A DNA stretch of 18,098 nt from JBOGWP01 sp050693875 (GTDB lineage Bacteria > Actinomycetota > CADDZG01 > JAHWKV01 > JBOGWP01): NCBI GenBank assembly GCA_050693875.1, contig JBOGWP010000156.1, positions 1 through 18,098 of the forward strand, given 5' to 3'. Shown here piece after piece: positions 1 through 6,565 of this stretch. The notes beneath the pieces were generated by a model, which was not told the DNA's origin, searched no databases, and saw only the letters and a list, made by a program, of their open reading frames with translations. The first letter of the stretch is position 1; every line of letters begins with the position of its first letter. Made by a program: the position numbers and the translations under genes.

Positions 1-144
1 CGGCGCAGATCCACCCGTCGGGGACTGCTCTTCTACCGGCTCCTCGAGCAGGCCGTCGGGACGTCGCCGGCGCCCTACAAGCACATCGTGGGCGGAGCCT
101 TGGATCCGAAGATTGCCCGATTGGAGCACAACCACAACATCTAG
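1..144 (+). CDS. IS1595-family transposase, C-terminal fragment (5' end beyond window)
   Basis: The frame is open from base 1 to the TAG at 142-144. It reads RRRSTRRGLLFYRLLEQAVG and continues through a short tail to HNHNI. The Arg-rich stretch followed by GLLFYRLLEQAV is the typical C-terminus of the ISXO2-like DDE transposases of the IS1595 family. These cut and paste the element through a DDE/DDN catalytic core, which would lie upstream and is not visible. The fragment agrees with the N-terminal piece of the same family at the right edge. Whether the gene is intact cannot be judged. The family call is by recognition of a short conserved tail. Confidence 0.75.
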   Translation, partial: RRRSTRRGLLFYRLLEQAVGTSPAPYKHIVGGALDPKIARLEHNHNI

Positions 145-160
145 GGGCTCCTGTATCAAA

Positions 161-172
161 GGGGATAGCCCC
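161..172. repeat. Right terminal inverted repeat of left IS1595-type copy
   Basis: The bases GGGGATAGCCCC are the reverse complement of GGGGCTATCCCC. The right-edge IS begins GGGGCTATCCAT at 17881, so ten terminal bases match exactly in inverted orientation. IS1595-family ends commonly start with a run of G, which supports the boundary. Confidence 0.75.
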
Positions 173-278
173 TTGCCAAGGATCGGCCGAGGCGACGGTG
201 GGTTCAAGGACAAGATCTGGACTTTGTGGTCCGGATTTTGTACTTGATCGTTCGCCCCGCTGGTGCGAACCTGGGCGC

Positions 279-980
279 ATGAAGGGCTACGGGCAGTACT
301 GCCCGGTGGCGCGCGCCTCGGAGGTGTTCGCCGAGCGGTGGACGCCGATCATCGTGCGCAACATCTCGTTGGATTGCCATTCCTTCAACGAGATCCTTCG
401 AGGGGCGGGGGGCCTCTCGAAGACCCTGCTCGCAGACCGCCTGCGGACGCTCGGGCGGGCCGGGATCGTTCGTACGGTGCCGAATCCCCGCGGCCGCGGA
501 TCCCTGTACTACCTGACCCCGGCCGGCCAAGAGCTCGCCGAGGTGTGCAACGTGCTCGGAACGTGGGGCGCCCGGTGGATGGAGATGGAGCTCGAGCACA
601 TGGATCCGTTGGCGGTGCTGTGGGCCAAGAGCCGGCTGTGGGACGTCGACCTGCTTCCGAGGGAGCGGATCGTGATCCGCTTCGACATCACCGACTATCC
701 GAAGGCGATATGGATCCTGGCGCGACGCACGGGCGTGGAGCTCTGCGTGAAGCACCCGGGATTTCCGGAGGACCTGGTGGTGACCGCCGACCGGGAGACC
801 CTCACCCTCTGGCACAGTGGGAGGCTCCCCTACGGCCATGCGATCAGAAGCGGCCGCATGACGGTGGAGGGCCCCCGCGACCTGGTACGGACGTTCCCGA
901 CGTGGGTTCCGCTCAGCTTGTTCGCAGACGTCAAGCCGGCGGCATCCGCTCGACCGGAGGCCGTTGAGCGAGCGCTCTAG
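279..980 (+). CDS. HxlR-type winged-helix regulator with SCP2-like C-terminal region
   Basis: This is a predicted cytosolic DNA-binding regulator of 233 residues. Residues 1-105 match the HxlR family: MKGYGQYCPVARA at the start with the conserved Cys8, then ERWTPIIVRNI, LADRLRTLGRAGI and the wing YYLTPAGQELAEV. HxlR proteins are typically about 110-130 residues. The extra 110 or so residues (RIVIRFDITDYPKAIWILAR onward) resemble the SCP2/sterol-carrier-like domain often fused to actinobacterial HxlR proteins. The ATG at 279 is chosen because the family N-terminus begins there. An in-frame GTG at 198 has a GAGG five bases upstream but would add 27 unconserved residues. The stop overlaps the stop of the convergent hydrolase gene in a CTAG at 977-980. 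The effector ligand is unknown. Confidence 0.85.
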   Translation: MKGYGQYCPVARASEVFAERWTPIIVRNISLDCHSFNEILRGAGGLSKTLLADRLRTLGRAGIVRTVPNPRGRGSLYYLTPAGQELAEVCNVLGTWGARWMEMELEHMDPLAVLWAKSRLWDVDLLPRERIVIRFDITDYPKAIWILARRTGVELCVKHPGFPEDLVVTADRETLTLWHSGRLPYGHAIRSGRMTVEGPRDLVRTFPTWVPLSLFADVKPAASARPEAVERAL

Positions 981-1771
981 CCCCGCACCTCGAGCAGGAA
1001 GGAACGGATCTCGTCGTTGAGCTGCTCGGCGGCCTCGACGTTCATCATGTGACCGACTGCGGGCAGCACCGTCAGCTTCGATCCGGGAATGGCGGCGTGA
1101 AGATCCTCGCCCACCACCGGCGACGCCCGCACGTCAGCGTCGCCATACACCAGAAGCGTGGGGATCTCGATGCGCCCAAGCACGTCCCGCAGGTTCGTCT
1201 CGGCGGTGGACCAAGCCATCGCCCGGAACCCGCCGGGGTGAAACTCCGACATGATGCCGGCGAACTCGTCGACCCGGTCGGCGGGCGCCGACTCCGAGAA
1301 GAGCGTTGGGAGCATGGCCTCGGCGAACTGATCCCCGGGCAGCTCCGACACCTGCAGGCTGACCGCGAGGCGCCGCTCCCAGACCTCCGCGGGAAGCGAT
1401 CCCGGCCACCCGGCGTACCCGCCCGCGATCACCAGCGTCGAGGGCACGGCGGGATGCCGGCGATACAGCTCGAGCGCCAGGGCTCCACCGAACGACAATC
1501 CGACCACGTTCGGGTGCTCCAGCCGGAGCGCCTCCACGAAGAGCGCAAGGCAGTCGGCGTAGTCCGGCATCCGGAACGACTCGGGCGGATCCGACGACCG
1601 GCCGGCGCCGGGCGCATCCCACGCCACGACCGTGAAGGCATCCGACAGGGCGTCGACCTGGCGGCGCCACTCCCGGCTGTCGCCGACGAAGCCGTGCAAC
1701 AGGACGAGCGCCGGCCCCGCGCCGGCCCGCTCGTAGGCGATGGTGAGCCCCTCGACCTCGACTCGATCCAA
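977..1771 (-). CDS. Alpha/beta-fold hydrolase
   Basis: A 264-residue cytosolic serine hydrolase of the alpha/beta fold, normal length for the family. The oxyanion-hole HGF is at 26-28. The nucleophile elbow GLSFGG puts the catalytic serine at 93. The acid is in GDAD (probably Asp213) and the histidine in VGHMMN (His241). DAPGAGRS near 52-59 is the usual loop after strand 4. The overall look is of the esterase, 3-oxoadipate enol-lactonase or C-C bond hydrolase group, but the substrate cannot be told from sequence. It starts three bases after the stop of the DUF5519 gene, so the two are probably co-transcribed and perhaps translationally coupled. There is no signal peptide. Its 3' end overlaps the convergent HxlR gene by four bases. 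Confidence 0.88.
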   Translation of the reverse strand: MDRVEVEGLTIAYERAGAGPALVLLHGFVGDSREWRRQVDALSDAFTVVAWDAPGAGRSSDPPESFRMPDYADCLALFVEALRLEHPNVVGLSFGGALALELYRRHPAVPSTLVIAGGYAGWPGSLPAEVWERRLAVSLQVSELPGDQFAEAMLPTLFSESAPADRVDEFAGIMSEFHPGGFRAMAWSTAETNLRDVLGRIEIPTLLVYGDADVRASPVVGEDLHAAIPGSKLTVLPAVGHMMNVEAAEQLNDEIRSFLLEVRG

Positions 1772-1774
1772 GGC

Positions 1775-2260
1775 TCAGCGGCGCTCCTCGAGCGCGCCAC
1801 TCGCGAACAGGTACGACGTCTCGAGGATCCGCCACACGACCTCGAGCTCGGCCTCCTCACGCGGCCCGAAGACCATCAGTGCGGTCGCCGGCGCATAGCC
1901 GAGACGCGCCGCGGGGTGCAGCTCCCCCCAGCCTCGTTCGATCACCGTGGCGGCCTCCTCGACCGGCAAGGCGAGATGAAGGCTCCCGTCGTAGGGGGGA
2001 TGCAGGTGGGCGAATTCGGTTCCGAGCATGAAGGCCTCCGGCGGTCCGGCGGCCTGCCTGGGATCGAGGTGGAAGGCGCGGGCTCCCGGCACGGAGATCC
2101 CGCTGGGCCCGACGGTGACGCCGCGCAGGGCGGCGGCGCGTCCGAGCAAGGCCTCCTGGAGGTCGCCCGGGGCGTTCTGCGACGCCTGCTGGTGCGGCAT
2201 CGAGGGGGTTGTCTCCGGAGGCGGACCGGAGCGAGGCGGAAGATCGTCCAGGGATGCCAT
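1775..2260 (-). CDS. Luciferase-like DUF5519 domain protein
   Basis: A 161-residue protein. From about residue 45 it carries the small conserved domain annotated as luciferase family or DUF5519: a GV/GPSGISVPGARAFHLDP stretch, then GTEFAHLHPPYDGSLHLALP and a C-terminal GYAPATALMVFGPR. The domain was named for a region in fungal or cnidarian luciferase-associated proteins. Its biochemical role in bacteria is not established, so no reaction is proposed. The first 20 or so residues are Pro-rich and unconserved, so translation could instead start at the ATG at 2200; neither start has a clear ribosome site. The gene lies 38 bases downstream of the DUF4287/SRPBCC gene and three bases before the hydrolase gene, all on the minus strand, so a three-gene operon is likely. 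Confidence 0.8.
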   Translation of the reverse strand: MASLDDLPPRSGPPPETTPSMPHQQASQNAPGDLQEALLGRAAALRGVTVGPSGISVPGARAFHLDPRQAAGPPEAFMLGTEFAHLHPPYDGSLHLALPVEEAATVIERGWGELHPAARLGYAPATALMVFGPREEAELEVVWRILETSYLFASGALEERR

Positions 2261-2298
2261 GGAGTTCTACGATGCTCGTCGCTGGGCGGCGGCGCGGG

Positions 2299-3005
2299 TC
2301 AGCGCTCCAGGATCCGCTTGAGGTCCTTCAGGCGCTCGCCCCACAATGCCTTCATCTCCCTTGCCACCTCGGGGGACGAGAGCTTCTCGTGGGCGATCGC
2401 AACCTGGCTCTTGGCGTCGCCCTTGGGCGTGAATCCGACGGCGAGCCGGCTGCCGTCGTCAGCCCACTTGGCCCGCAACGACTTGGGAGCCTTCGACGTG
2501 GTGACGTCCAGCCTGCGGCCCGGCAGCCACCGCTCGCGCAGCCCCGGATCGTCGAAGGCCTCGAAGAGCTGCTCGACGGGGACAGCCACCGTCCTGCTGA
2601 CGCCGACCGTGTACCTTCCGTCGGCGCCCTGGCCGGGAGCGCGGATCCCGCGAGCCTGTTCGTAGGCCACCGTGATGCTCTGCGCCCACCATCCGTCCAC
2701 GCCGTGCTCTTCGGAAAGCCAGCGGGCGATCTGGCGGTGTTGGCGATCCGCGGCACCCCACTGATCGAGCAGTTCGAACCAGTCACTCCGGCCGCGCCCG
2801 GTTTTGGACCTGAAGGCCGCGTCGGACGTCCCGAGGGCATCGACTCCTGAGTCGACCGGGGCCGGCGGTCGGCCGACTGCCTCGTGGCCGGACCTTCGCC
2901 CGAGGCTCCCCGTGCGATCGGCTGACGACGCACGGCCGAGTTGCGTTCCTGGGTCTTTTCCCTGCGCGCCCGGACCTGGCGCTTGAAGGACGTTTGCTTG
3001 GTCAT
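2299..3005 (-). pseudogene. DUF4287 + SRPBCC (AHSA1-like) protein gene, one frameshift
   Basis: Translation should begin at the ATG at 3005, preceded by GAAGGGAG at good spacing, giving MTKQTSFKRQVRARREKTQE, the usual basic N-terminus of this family. That frame then loses similarity. The DUF4287 signature (SDWFELLDQWGAADRQH, then IARWLSEEHGVDGWWAQS, about 2785-2692) and the SRPBCC/AHSA1 domain (VAVPVEQLFEAFDDPGLRER to the stop) lie in the other frame, which has no ATG, GTG or TTG before 2700. One missing base between about 2838 and 2990 would join them into a normal protein of about 235 residues. Known relatives are hypothetical proteins with a probable hydrophobic ligand-binding pocket. It heads the DUF5519/hydrolase operon. 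It could be a real pseudogene or a sequence error. A start at 2700 would remove half of the conserved DUF4287 helix and is unlikely. Confidence 0.75.
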
Positions 3006-3180
3006 CTCGGCTCCCTTCGGCCAGCGCAACGTGCGCTCGTGGCTCCCGAGTGTTCCCCGATCACGCCTGCGATGGTACGCAGAACCTTTGAGGATACCTT
3101 TCAATTCGATGTCACTCTTGGAGTCTTGCCGCGAGCGGATCGAGCCCCCGTGAGAAGATCCGGCCGTAGCGAAGGGCTCT

Positions 3181-4093
3181 GTGCACGTGGCTCGCACGCA
3201 AACGCACCTCGGTTGGAGCCGCGACCATCCGGCTGTGCTGGCGGCCCCCTCGGGGAGCGAGGTGAGCTTCGAAGCCGCCGACGCGTCCGGCGGGCAGCTC
3301 GGTCCCGGTGCAACTGCGCAAACCGTGGCGGCGCTCCACTTCGGGAGAGTCAACCCCGTCTGCGGCCCGGTGTGTGTCGAAGGTGCCCGCCCCGGTGACG
3401 CCCTCCAGGTCGACATCCTTGCCATCGAGCCTGAATCCTACGGGTGGACTGCGGTGGTGCCCGGGCTCGGCCTCCTGGCCGATCAGTTCCCCGACCCGTG
3501 GCTGCACGTTTGGGAGTTCGACCGGGGGTCGGCGGTGTTCACCGACGGGATTCGCGTCCCATTCAGCCGTTCTGCGGGGTGCTCGGCGTGGCCCGGCCGA
3601 GCCCGGGCTCCACCGCGTCATCCCCCCGCGGCGGGTGGGCGGCAGCATGGACACGCGCCAGCTCGGGCCGGGCAGCTGTACCTGCCGGTCGAGGTCGAAG
3701 GCGCCCTGTTCGGGGCCGGCGACACGCATGCACCCCAGGGCGACGGCGAGGGTCTGCGGAACCGGCATCGAGGCGCCGATGACCGGCTCTCGGTCCCCCC
3801 CGACCTCGAGCTGGAGGGTCCTGAGTTCGATCTCACCCGCCCGCTCGAGCGAGCCAGCGCAGCCGCGGCTGGGTTCACGCCACAACGGGAATCGCCGGTG
3901 ATCTTTTGACGGCAGCCCGCCAGAGTGTCGAGCGGATGATCCGCTACCTCGAGCGCTACTACGCGAGCTGAGCGCCGAGGAGGCCTACGCCCTGTGTTCG
4001 GTCGCAGTCGCCCTTCGGATCAGTGAAGTGGTCGATGCACCGAACTGGGTGGTCTCCGCGTTCCTGCCCAAGGATCTCTTCGTGGGGAGGTAG
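3181..4093 (+). pseudogene. Acetamidase/formamidase family gene broken by about seven indels
   Basis: Intact relatives (FmdA/AmdA family) hydrolyse short amides to ammonia and the acid and are about 300 residues; this remnant spans about 304 codons. It starts at GTG 3181 with GAAGG five bases upstream. Conserved pieces appear in order but in changing frames: HFGRVNPVCGPVCVEGARPG and YGWTAVVPGLGLLADQFPDP (to about 3558); PIQPFCGVLGVARPSPG (3561-3607); LHRVIPPRRVGGSMDTRQLG (3608-3673); LYLPVEVEGALFGAGDTHAP then QGDGE (3676-3750); VCGTGIEAPMTGS (3752-3790); DLELEGPEF; HATTGIAGDLLTAARQSVER (3876 on); and LSAEEAYALCSVAVALRISE then VVDAPNWVVSAFLPKDLF to the TAG at 4091. Frame breaks fall near 3559, 3606, 3674, 3751, 3785-3801 (a C7 run), 3875 and 3963. 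Six are one base short and one (3751) is one base long. No complete protein can be made as written. Confidence 0.85.
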
Positions 4094-4110
4094 GCCGCCT
4101 GGCCTGTCGG

Positions 4111-5262
4111 CTAGAAGCGGAGGATGGCCGCCACACCCCCCAGCTCTCGGATCTCGTCGTCCTGATGCCGCACTGCGAGTGCCGTGGCGGACTGCTCGAG
4201 GGCCAGCTCCAGCGCGCGCTCGAGGATGTCGCCGCGGCGCTCGAGCTTCGTGCCGTCGAGGGGGCATCGTGAACCCGACACGCCCGCCCAGCCGTCGGAG
4301 GGGCACAGCACGCCGGGAGCGCGGAACCCCTTTGCCTGGAGGAAGATCTCGACCCGACGGTCGTTGAGCGCGGCGAGCACCGGCCCGATTCCCGCCACGG
4401 CCCGGCCCGTGCTGCCTATCCCCTCACGGACACGCTCGATCAGGTCCGCCTCCCGCTCCTTCTCGTAGGAGGCCGCGACTGCCTGCGCCTCGCGGCGGAT
4501 CTCGTCGAGGGAGGCGTGCTCGATGTCCACATCGATGCGGCCGGCCAGGCGCTCGCGCAGGTAGGGATGCAGCGTCGACTCGACCTCGGGCCAGAGCTCT
4601 TTCGGAGAACCGACCATGAGAAGTCGGAACGGGCGCTCCTTGAAGAGCTCGAAGAGCACCTCACAGGAGTGCTTCACGTGATCCTGGATCTCCTTCTCGA
4701 TGCCCCGCTGGTACCGCGCCTGCGACCACCCGCCCTGCTCATGCCACCCGTGCACGAGGTCGCGGACTTCCTCGGCCTCCTCGACTCGCTCTGGGATACC
4801 GAGGAAGATGCGACCCGTCCGGCGGTTCACGAGAAAGACGCACCAGCCATCGCTCGACATGGCCTCGTGGAGGGGCTCGACGAAGGGGGAGTCGTCGACG
4901 ACGACCTCAGATGCGACCGGCCGGGACAGACGCACCACCTCGAACAGCGAGTTCGGGCCGGAGCAGAAGAGTGCGAGGCCGTGGGCTCCGTCGATCGTGT
5001 AGTGCTCGGCCTCGAAGTAGTCGCGGACGCCGGCAAGGTCGTCACGCAGGGCGACCTTCTGATCGTGCGTGAGGCGGCCGGCAGCCTTGAGGAAGCGACG
5101 CTCGGCGTCCCCGAGCAGCGAGTCGACCCCTGTGCGCCGGGACTGCGGGGTCGGGAAGACGGAGGGGTCGAGGTTCAGATAGAGGCTGAGGACCTTCGCC
5201 CCGCTCGAGCGCATCTCGGCGAGGCGGCGGATGGCGGCGTTTCCCCCGGCGGCGTCCGCCAT
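4111..5262 (-). CDS. Bacterial eRF1-like (baeRF/Vms1-like) protein, predicted peptidyl-tRNA hydrolase or ribosome-rescue factor
   Basis: A 383-residue cytosolic protein. VLSLYLNLDPSVFPTPQSRR (24-43) and the following helical region are typical of baeRF-family proteins, bacterial relatives of eukaryotic/archaeal release factor 1 and of the Vms1/ANKZF1 tRNA hydrolases. EQGGWSQARYQRGIEKEIQDH (around 175-195) sits where eRF1 has its GGQ loop and Vms1 its GSQ loop; Gln181 is a candidate catalytic-loop residue. The C-terminal part has an L30e-like RVEIFLQAKGF segment and a two-Cys knuckle (CPSDGW and CPLDGT). The start is ATG 5262, or GTG 5268, whose GTGA overlaps the TGA of the upstream PfpI gene. 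Either way the two genes are coupled. The exact baeRF subfamily (possibly family 10) is not certain, and function is inferred from the fold family. Confidence 0.72.
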   Translation of the reverse strand: MADAAGGNAAIRRLAEMRSSGAKVLSLYLNLDPSVFPTPQSRRTGVDSLLGDAERRFLKAAGRLTHDQKVALRDDLAGVRDYFEAEHYTIDGAHGLALFCSGPNSLFEVVRLSRPVASEVVVDDSPFVEPLHEAMSSDGWCVFLVNRRTGRIFLGIPERVEEAEEVRDLVHGWHEQGGWSQARYQRGIEKEIQDHVKHSCEVLFELFKERPFRLLMVGSPKELWPEVESTLHPYLRERLAGRIDVDIEHASLDEIRREAQAVAASYEKEREADLIERVREGIGSTGRAVAGIGPVLAALNDRRVEIFLQAKGFRAPGVLCPSDGWAGVSGSRCPLDGTKLERRGDILERALELALEQSATALAVRHQDDEIRELGGVAAILRF

Positions 5263-5264
5263 CG

Positions 5265-5828
5265 TCACCGGGCGGCGCCGGCGAGGGTGCCGGCAACGCA
5301 GATCTCGATCAGGCTTCGCATGAACGCCGGAAGGTCGTCCGGCTGGCGGGAGCTCACCAGGTTGCCGTCGACGACCACCTCGGCGTCCTCCCAGATGGCT
5401 CCGGCGTTGCGGAGGTCGTCGGCAATCGACCGGTAGGAGGTGGCGCGCCGTCCGGGGAGGATGCCGGCCGAGGCGGGAATCCATCCTCCGTGGCAGATGA
5501 ACGCAATGGGCTTGCCCTGCCGATGCATCTCCCGGACCAGGCTGAGCACGTCCTCGTTCGCCCGCAGCTTGTCGGGTCCGTACCCCCCCGGAAGCACCAG
5601 AATGTCCACCTCGTCGGCGGTGAGATCCGAGGCAGCCGCGTCCACGCGCAGCTCCTCGCCCTTCTTTCCTTTGACGATCTCGCCGGCCCTTGCTCCACCG
5701 ATCGTCACATCGGCCCCGGCCTCCCGGAGCCTGTAGAGGGGATAGGTCGCCTCCACGTCCTCGAACATCGGGCCGACGAGCACCACCGCGCGCCTGCCCC
5801 GAAGCGGTTGTTCGGTGTGGCTGTGCAT
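5265..5828 (-). CDS. PfpI/DJ-1 family cysteine hydrolase (type 1 glutamine amidotransferase-like)
   Basis: A 187-residue protein of the DJ-1/PfpI superfamily, normal length for the family. The nucleophile elbow AFICHGGW gives Cys112-His113, and GPMFEDVE near the N-terminus supplies the conserved Glu23. DILVLPGGYGPDKLR (75-89) is the standard loop before the elbow. Members are variously annotated as intracellular protease, glyoxalase III-like or protein/nucleotide deglycase, and the sequence does not separate these. The ATG at 5828 is preceded at five bases by AGGAGGTGAT, an exact complement of the 16S rRNA 3' end, so strong translation is expected. It overlaps the downstream baeRF gene through GTGA. 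A stress or quality-control role for the pair is an inference. Confidence 0.88.
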   Translation of the reverse strand: MHSHTEQPLRGRRAVVLVGPMFEDVEATYPLYRLREAGADVTIGGARAGEIVKGKKGEELRVDAAASDLTADEVDILVLPGGYGPDKLRANEDVLSLVREMHRQGKPIAFICHGGWIPASAGILPGRRATSYRSIADDLRNAGAIWEDAEVVVDGNLVSSRQPDDLPAFMRSLIEICVAGTLAGAAR

Positions 5829-5833
5829 CCTCC

Positions 5834-5843
5834 ATCACCTCCT
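5834..5843 (-). promoter_or_regulatory. Full-length Shine-Dalgarno sequence of the PfpI gene
   Basis: On the minus strand this reads AGGAGGTGAT, complementary to the whole anti-Shine-Dalgarno core, and ends five bases before the ATG at 5828. It is the strongest ribosome site in the window; several neighbouring genes have none. TACGAT (TANNNT type) lies a little upstream on the same strand as a possible -10, without a clear -35. Confidence 0.7.
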
Positions 5844-5923
5844 CCGGCGAATCGTACCCCCTGAGTTCGCGGGCAATCGGCCCCGTTGGCCTTTCCGGAG
5901 GCGAGGTGGGAGGCTATGCCGCC

Positions 5924-6556
5924 GTGAGCTTTCTCGACGAGGGCGTTTCCGACTATCTCCGCCGGATCGGCGGGGAGCCTGGCGATCGGGTGCTCGGCGA
6001 GATGGAGGCTCGGGCGTCCGATCACGGCTTCCCGATCGTGGGGCCTGTCGTCGGGCGACTTCTCGAGCTGCTGACCCGTTCGATTGGCGGGCGGCGCGTC
6101 TTCGAGCTCGGATCGGGCTACGGCTACTCCGGCTATTGGTTCTCGAAGGCCGTCGGCGACGACGGCGAGGTGGTCCTGACCGACCTGGATCCTGAGAACG
6201 GACGGCTCGCGAAGGAGTACCTCCGCCGCGCTGGGTTGTGGAAGCGGTGCAGATTCGTGATCGACGACGCCATCTCGGCCCTGGGGGCCGCCGAAGGGGA
6301 GTTCGACGTCGTCTACTGCGACATCGACAAGGGCGACTACCCCAAGGCCTTCGAGGTCGCCCGCGAACGGGTACGGCCCGGCGGCTTTTATCTCGCCGAC
6401 AACGTGCTCTGGTCGGGGCGCGTCGCCGCCAGCGACGACGACGAGTGGACGCAGGCGATCCGCCGCCACAACGAGATGGTCTACGCCGACGGCCGCTATC
6501 TGTCGTCGATCGTCCCGATCCGCGATGGCGTGATCGTGGCGCTGCGCGTCTCCTGA
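5924..6556 (+). CDS. SAM-dependent O-methyltransferase (COMT/CCoAOMT-like)
   Basis: A 210-residue class I methyltransferase of the bacterial O-methyltransferase group that includes caffeoyl-CoA methyltransferase relatives. SAM-binding motif I is VFELGSGYGYSGYW (59-72). LTDLDPENGRLAKEYLRRAG contains the acidic residue that binds the ribose. VVYCDIDKGDYP and LADNVLWSGRV are the conserved metal/substrate-side motifs, and the protein ends in PIRDGVIVALRVS. The methyl acceptor is unknown; small phenolics are common in the family. GTG 5924 gives the usual MSFLD-type N-terminus, with GGGAGG 11 bases upstream. GTG 5906, with GGAGG four bases upstream, would add six residues. It is divergent from the PfpI-baeRF pair. 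Confidence 0.85.
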   Translation: MSFLDEGVSDYLRRIGGEPGDRVLGEMEARASDHGFPIVGPVVGRLLELLTRSIGGRRVFELGSGYGYSGYWFSKAVGDDGEVVLTDLDPENGRLAKEYLRRAGLWKRCRFVIDDAISALGAAEGEFDVVYCDIDKGDYPKAFEVARERVRPGGFYLADNVLWSGRVAASDDDEWTQAIRRHNEMVYADGRYLSSIVPIRDGVIVALRVS

Positions 6557-6565
6557 AGTCCCCGG

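Larger units (their letters stand above)
1..172 (+). mobile_element. 3' end of an IS1595-family (ISXO2-like) insertion sequence
   Basis: The element enters from the left edge and ends at 172. It holds the last 47 codons of a transposase (1-144), 16 non-coding bases, then a terminal repeat whose inverse begins GGGGCTATCC. The same ten bases begin the IS copy at the right edge, which fixes the boundary at 172. The octamer after it, TTGCCAAG (173-180), is the candidate target duplication, since this family usually makes 8-bp duplications; its partner lies outside the window. AGGGGCT just after the stop codon (143-149) can pair with AGCCCCT (167-173), giving a hairpin at the IS end. The IS end lies about 106 bases upstream of the hxlR-type gene, so it could influence that gene's transcription. 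Confidence 0.8.

Noticed and set aside
1049..2665. Plus-strand open frame of 538 codons
   Set aside because: It is antisense to the hydrolase, DUF5519 and SRPBCC genes, which carry catalytic and family motifs. No motif is seen in this frame.
4111..5838. A single 575-codon protein covering both the PfpI and baeRF regions
   Set aside because: The first third is the PfpI gene read in a wrong frame. The PfpI motifs are in their own frame, with a perfect ribosome site and a GTGA join to the baeRF gene.
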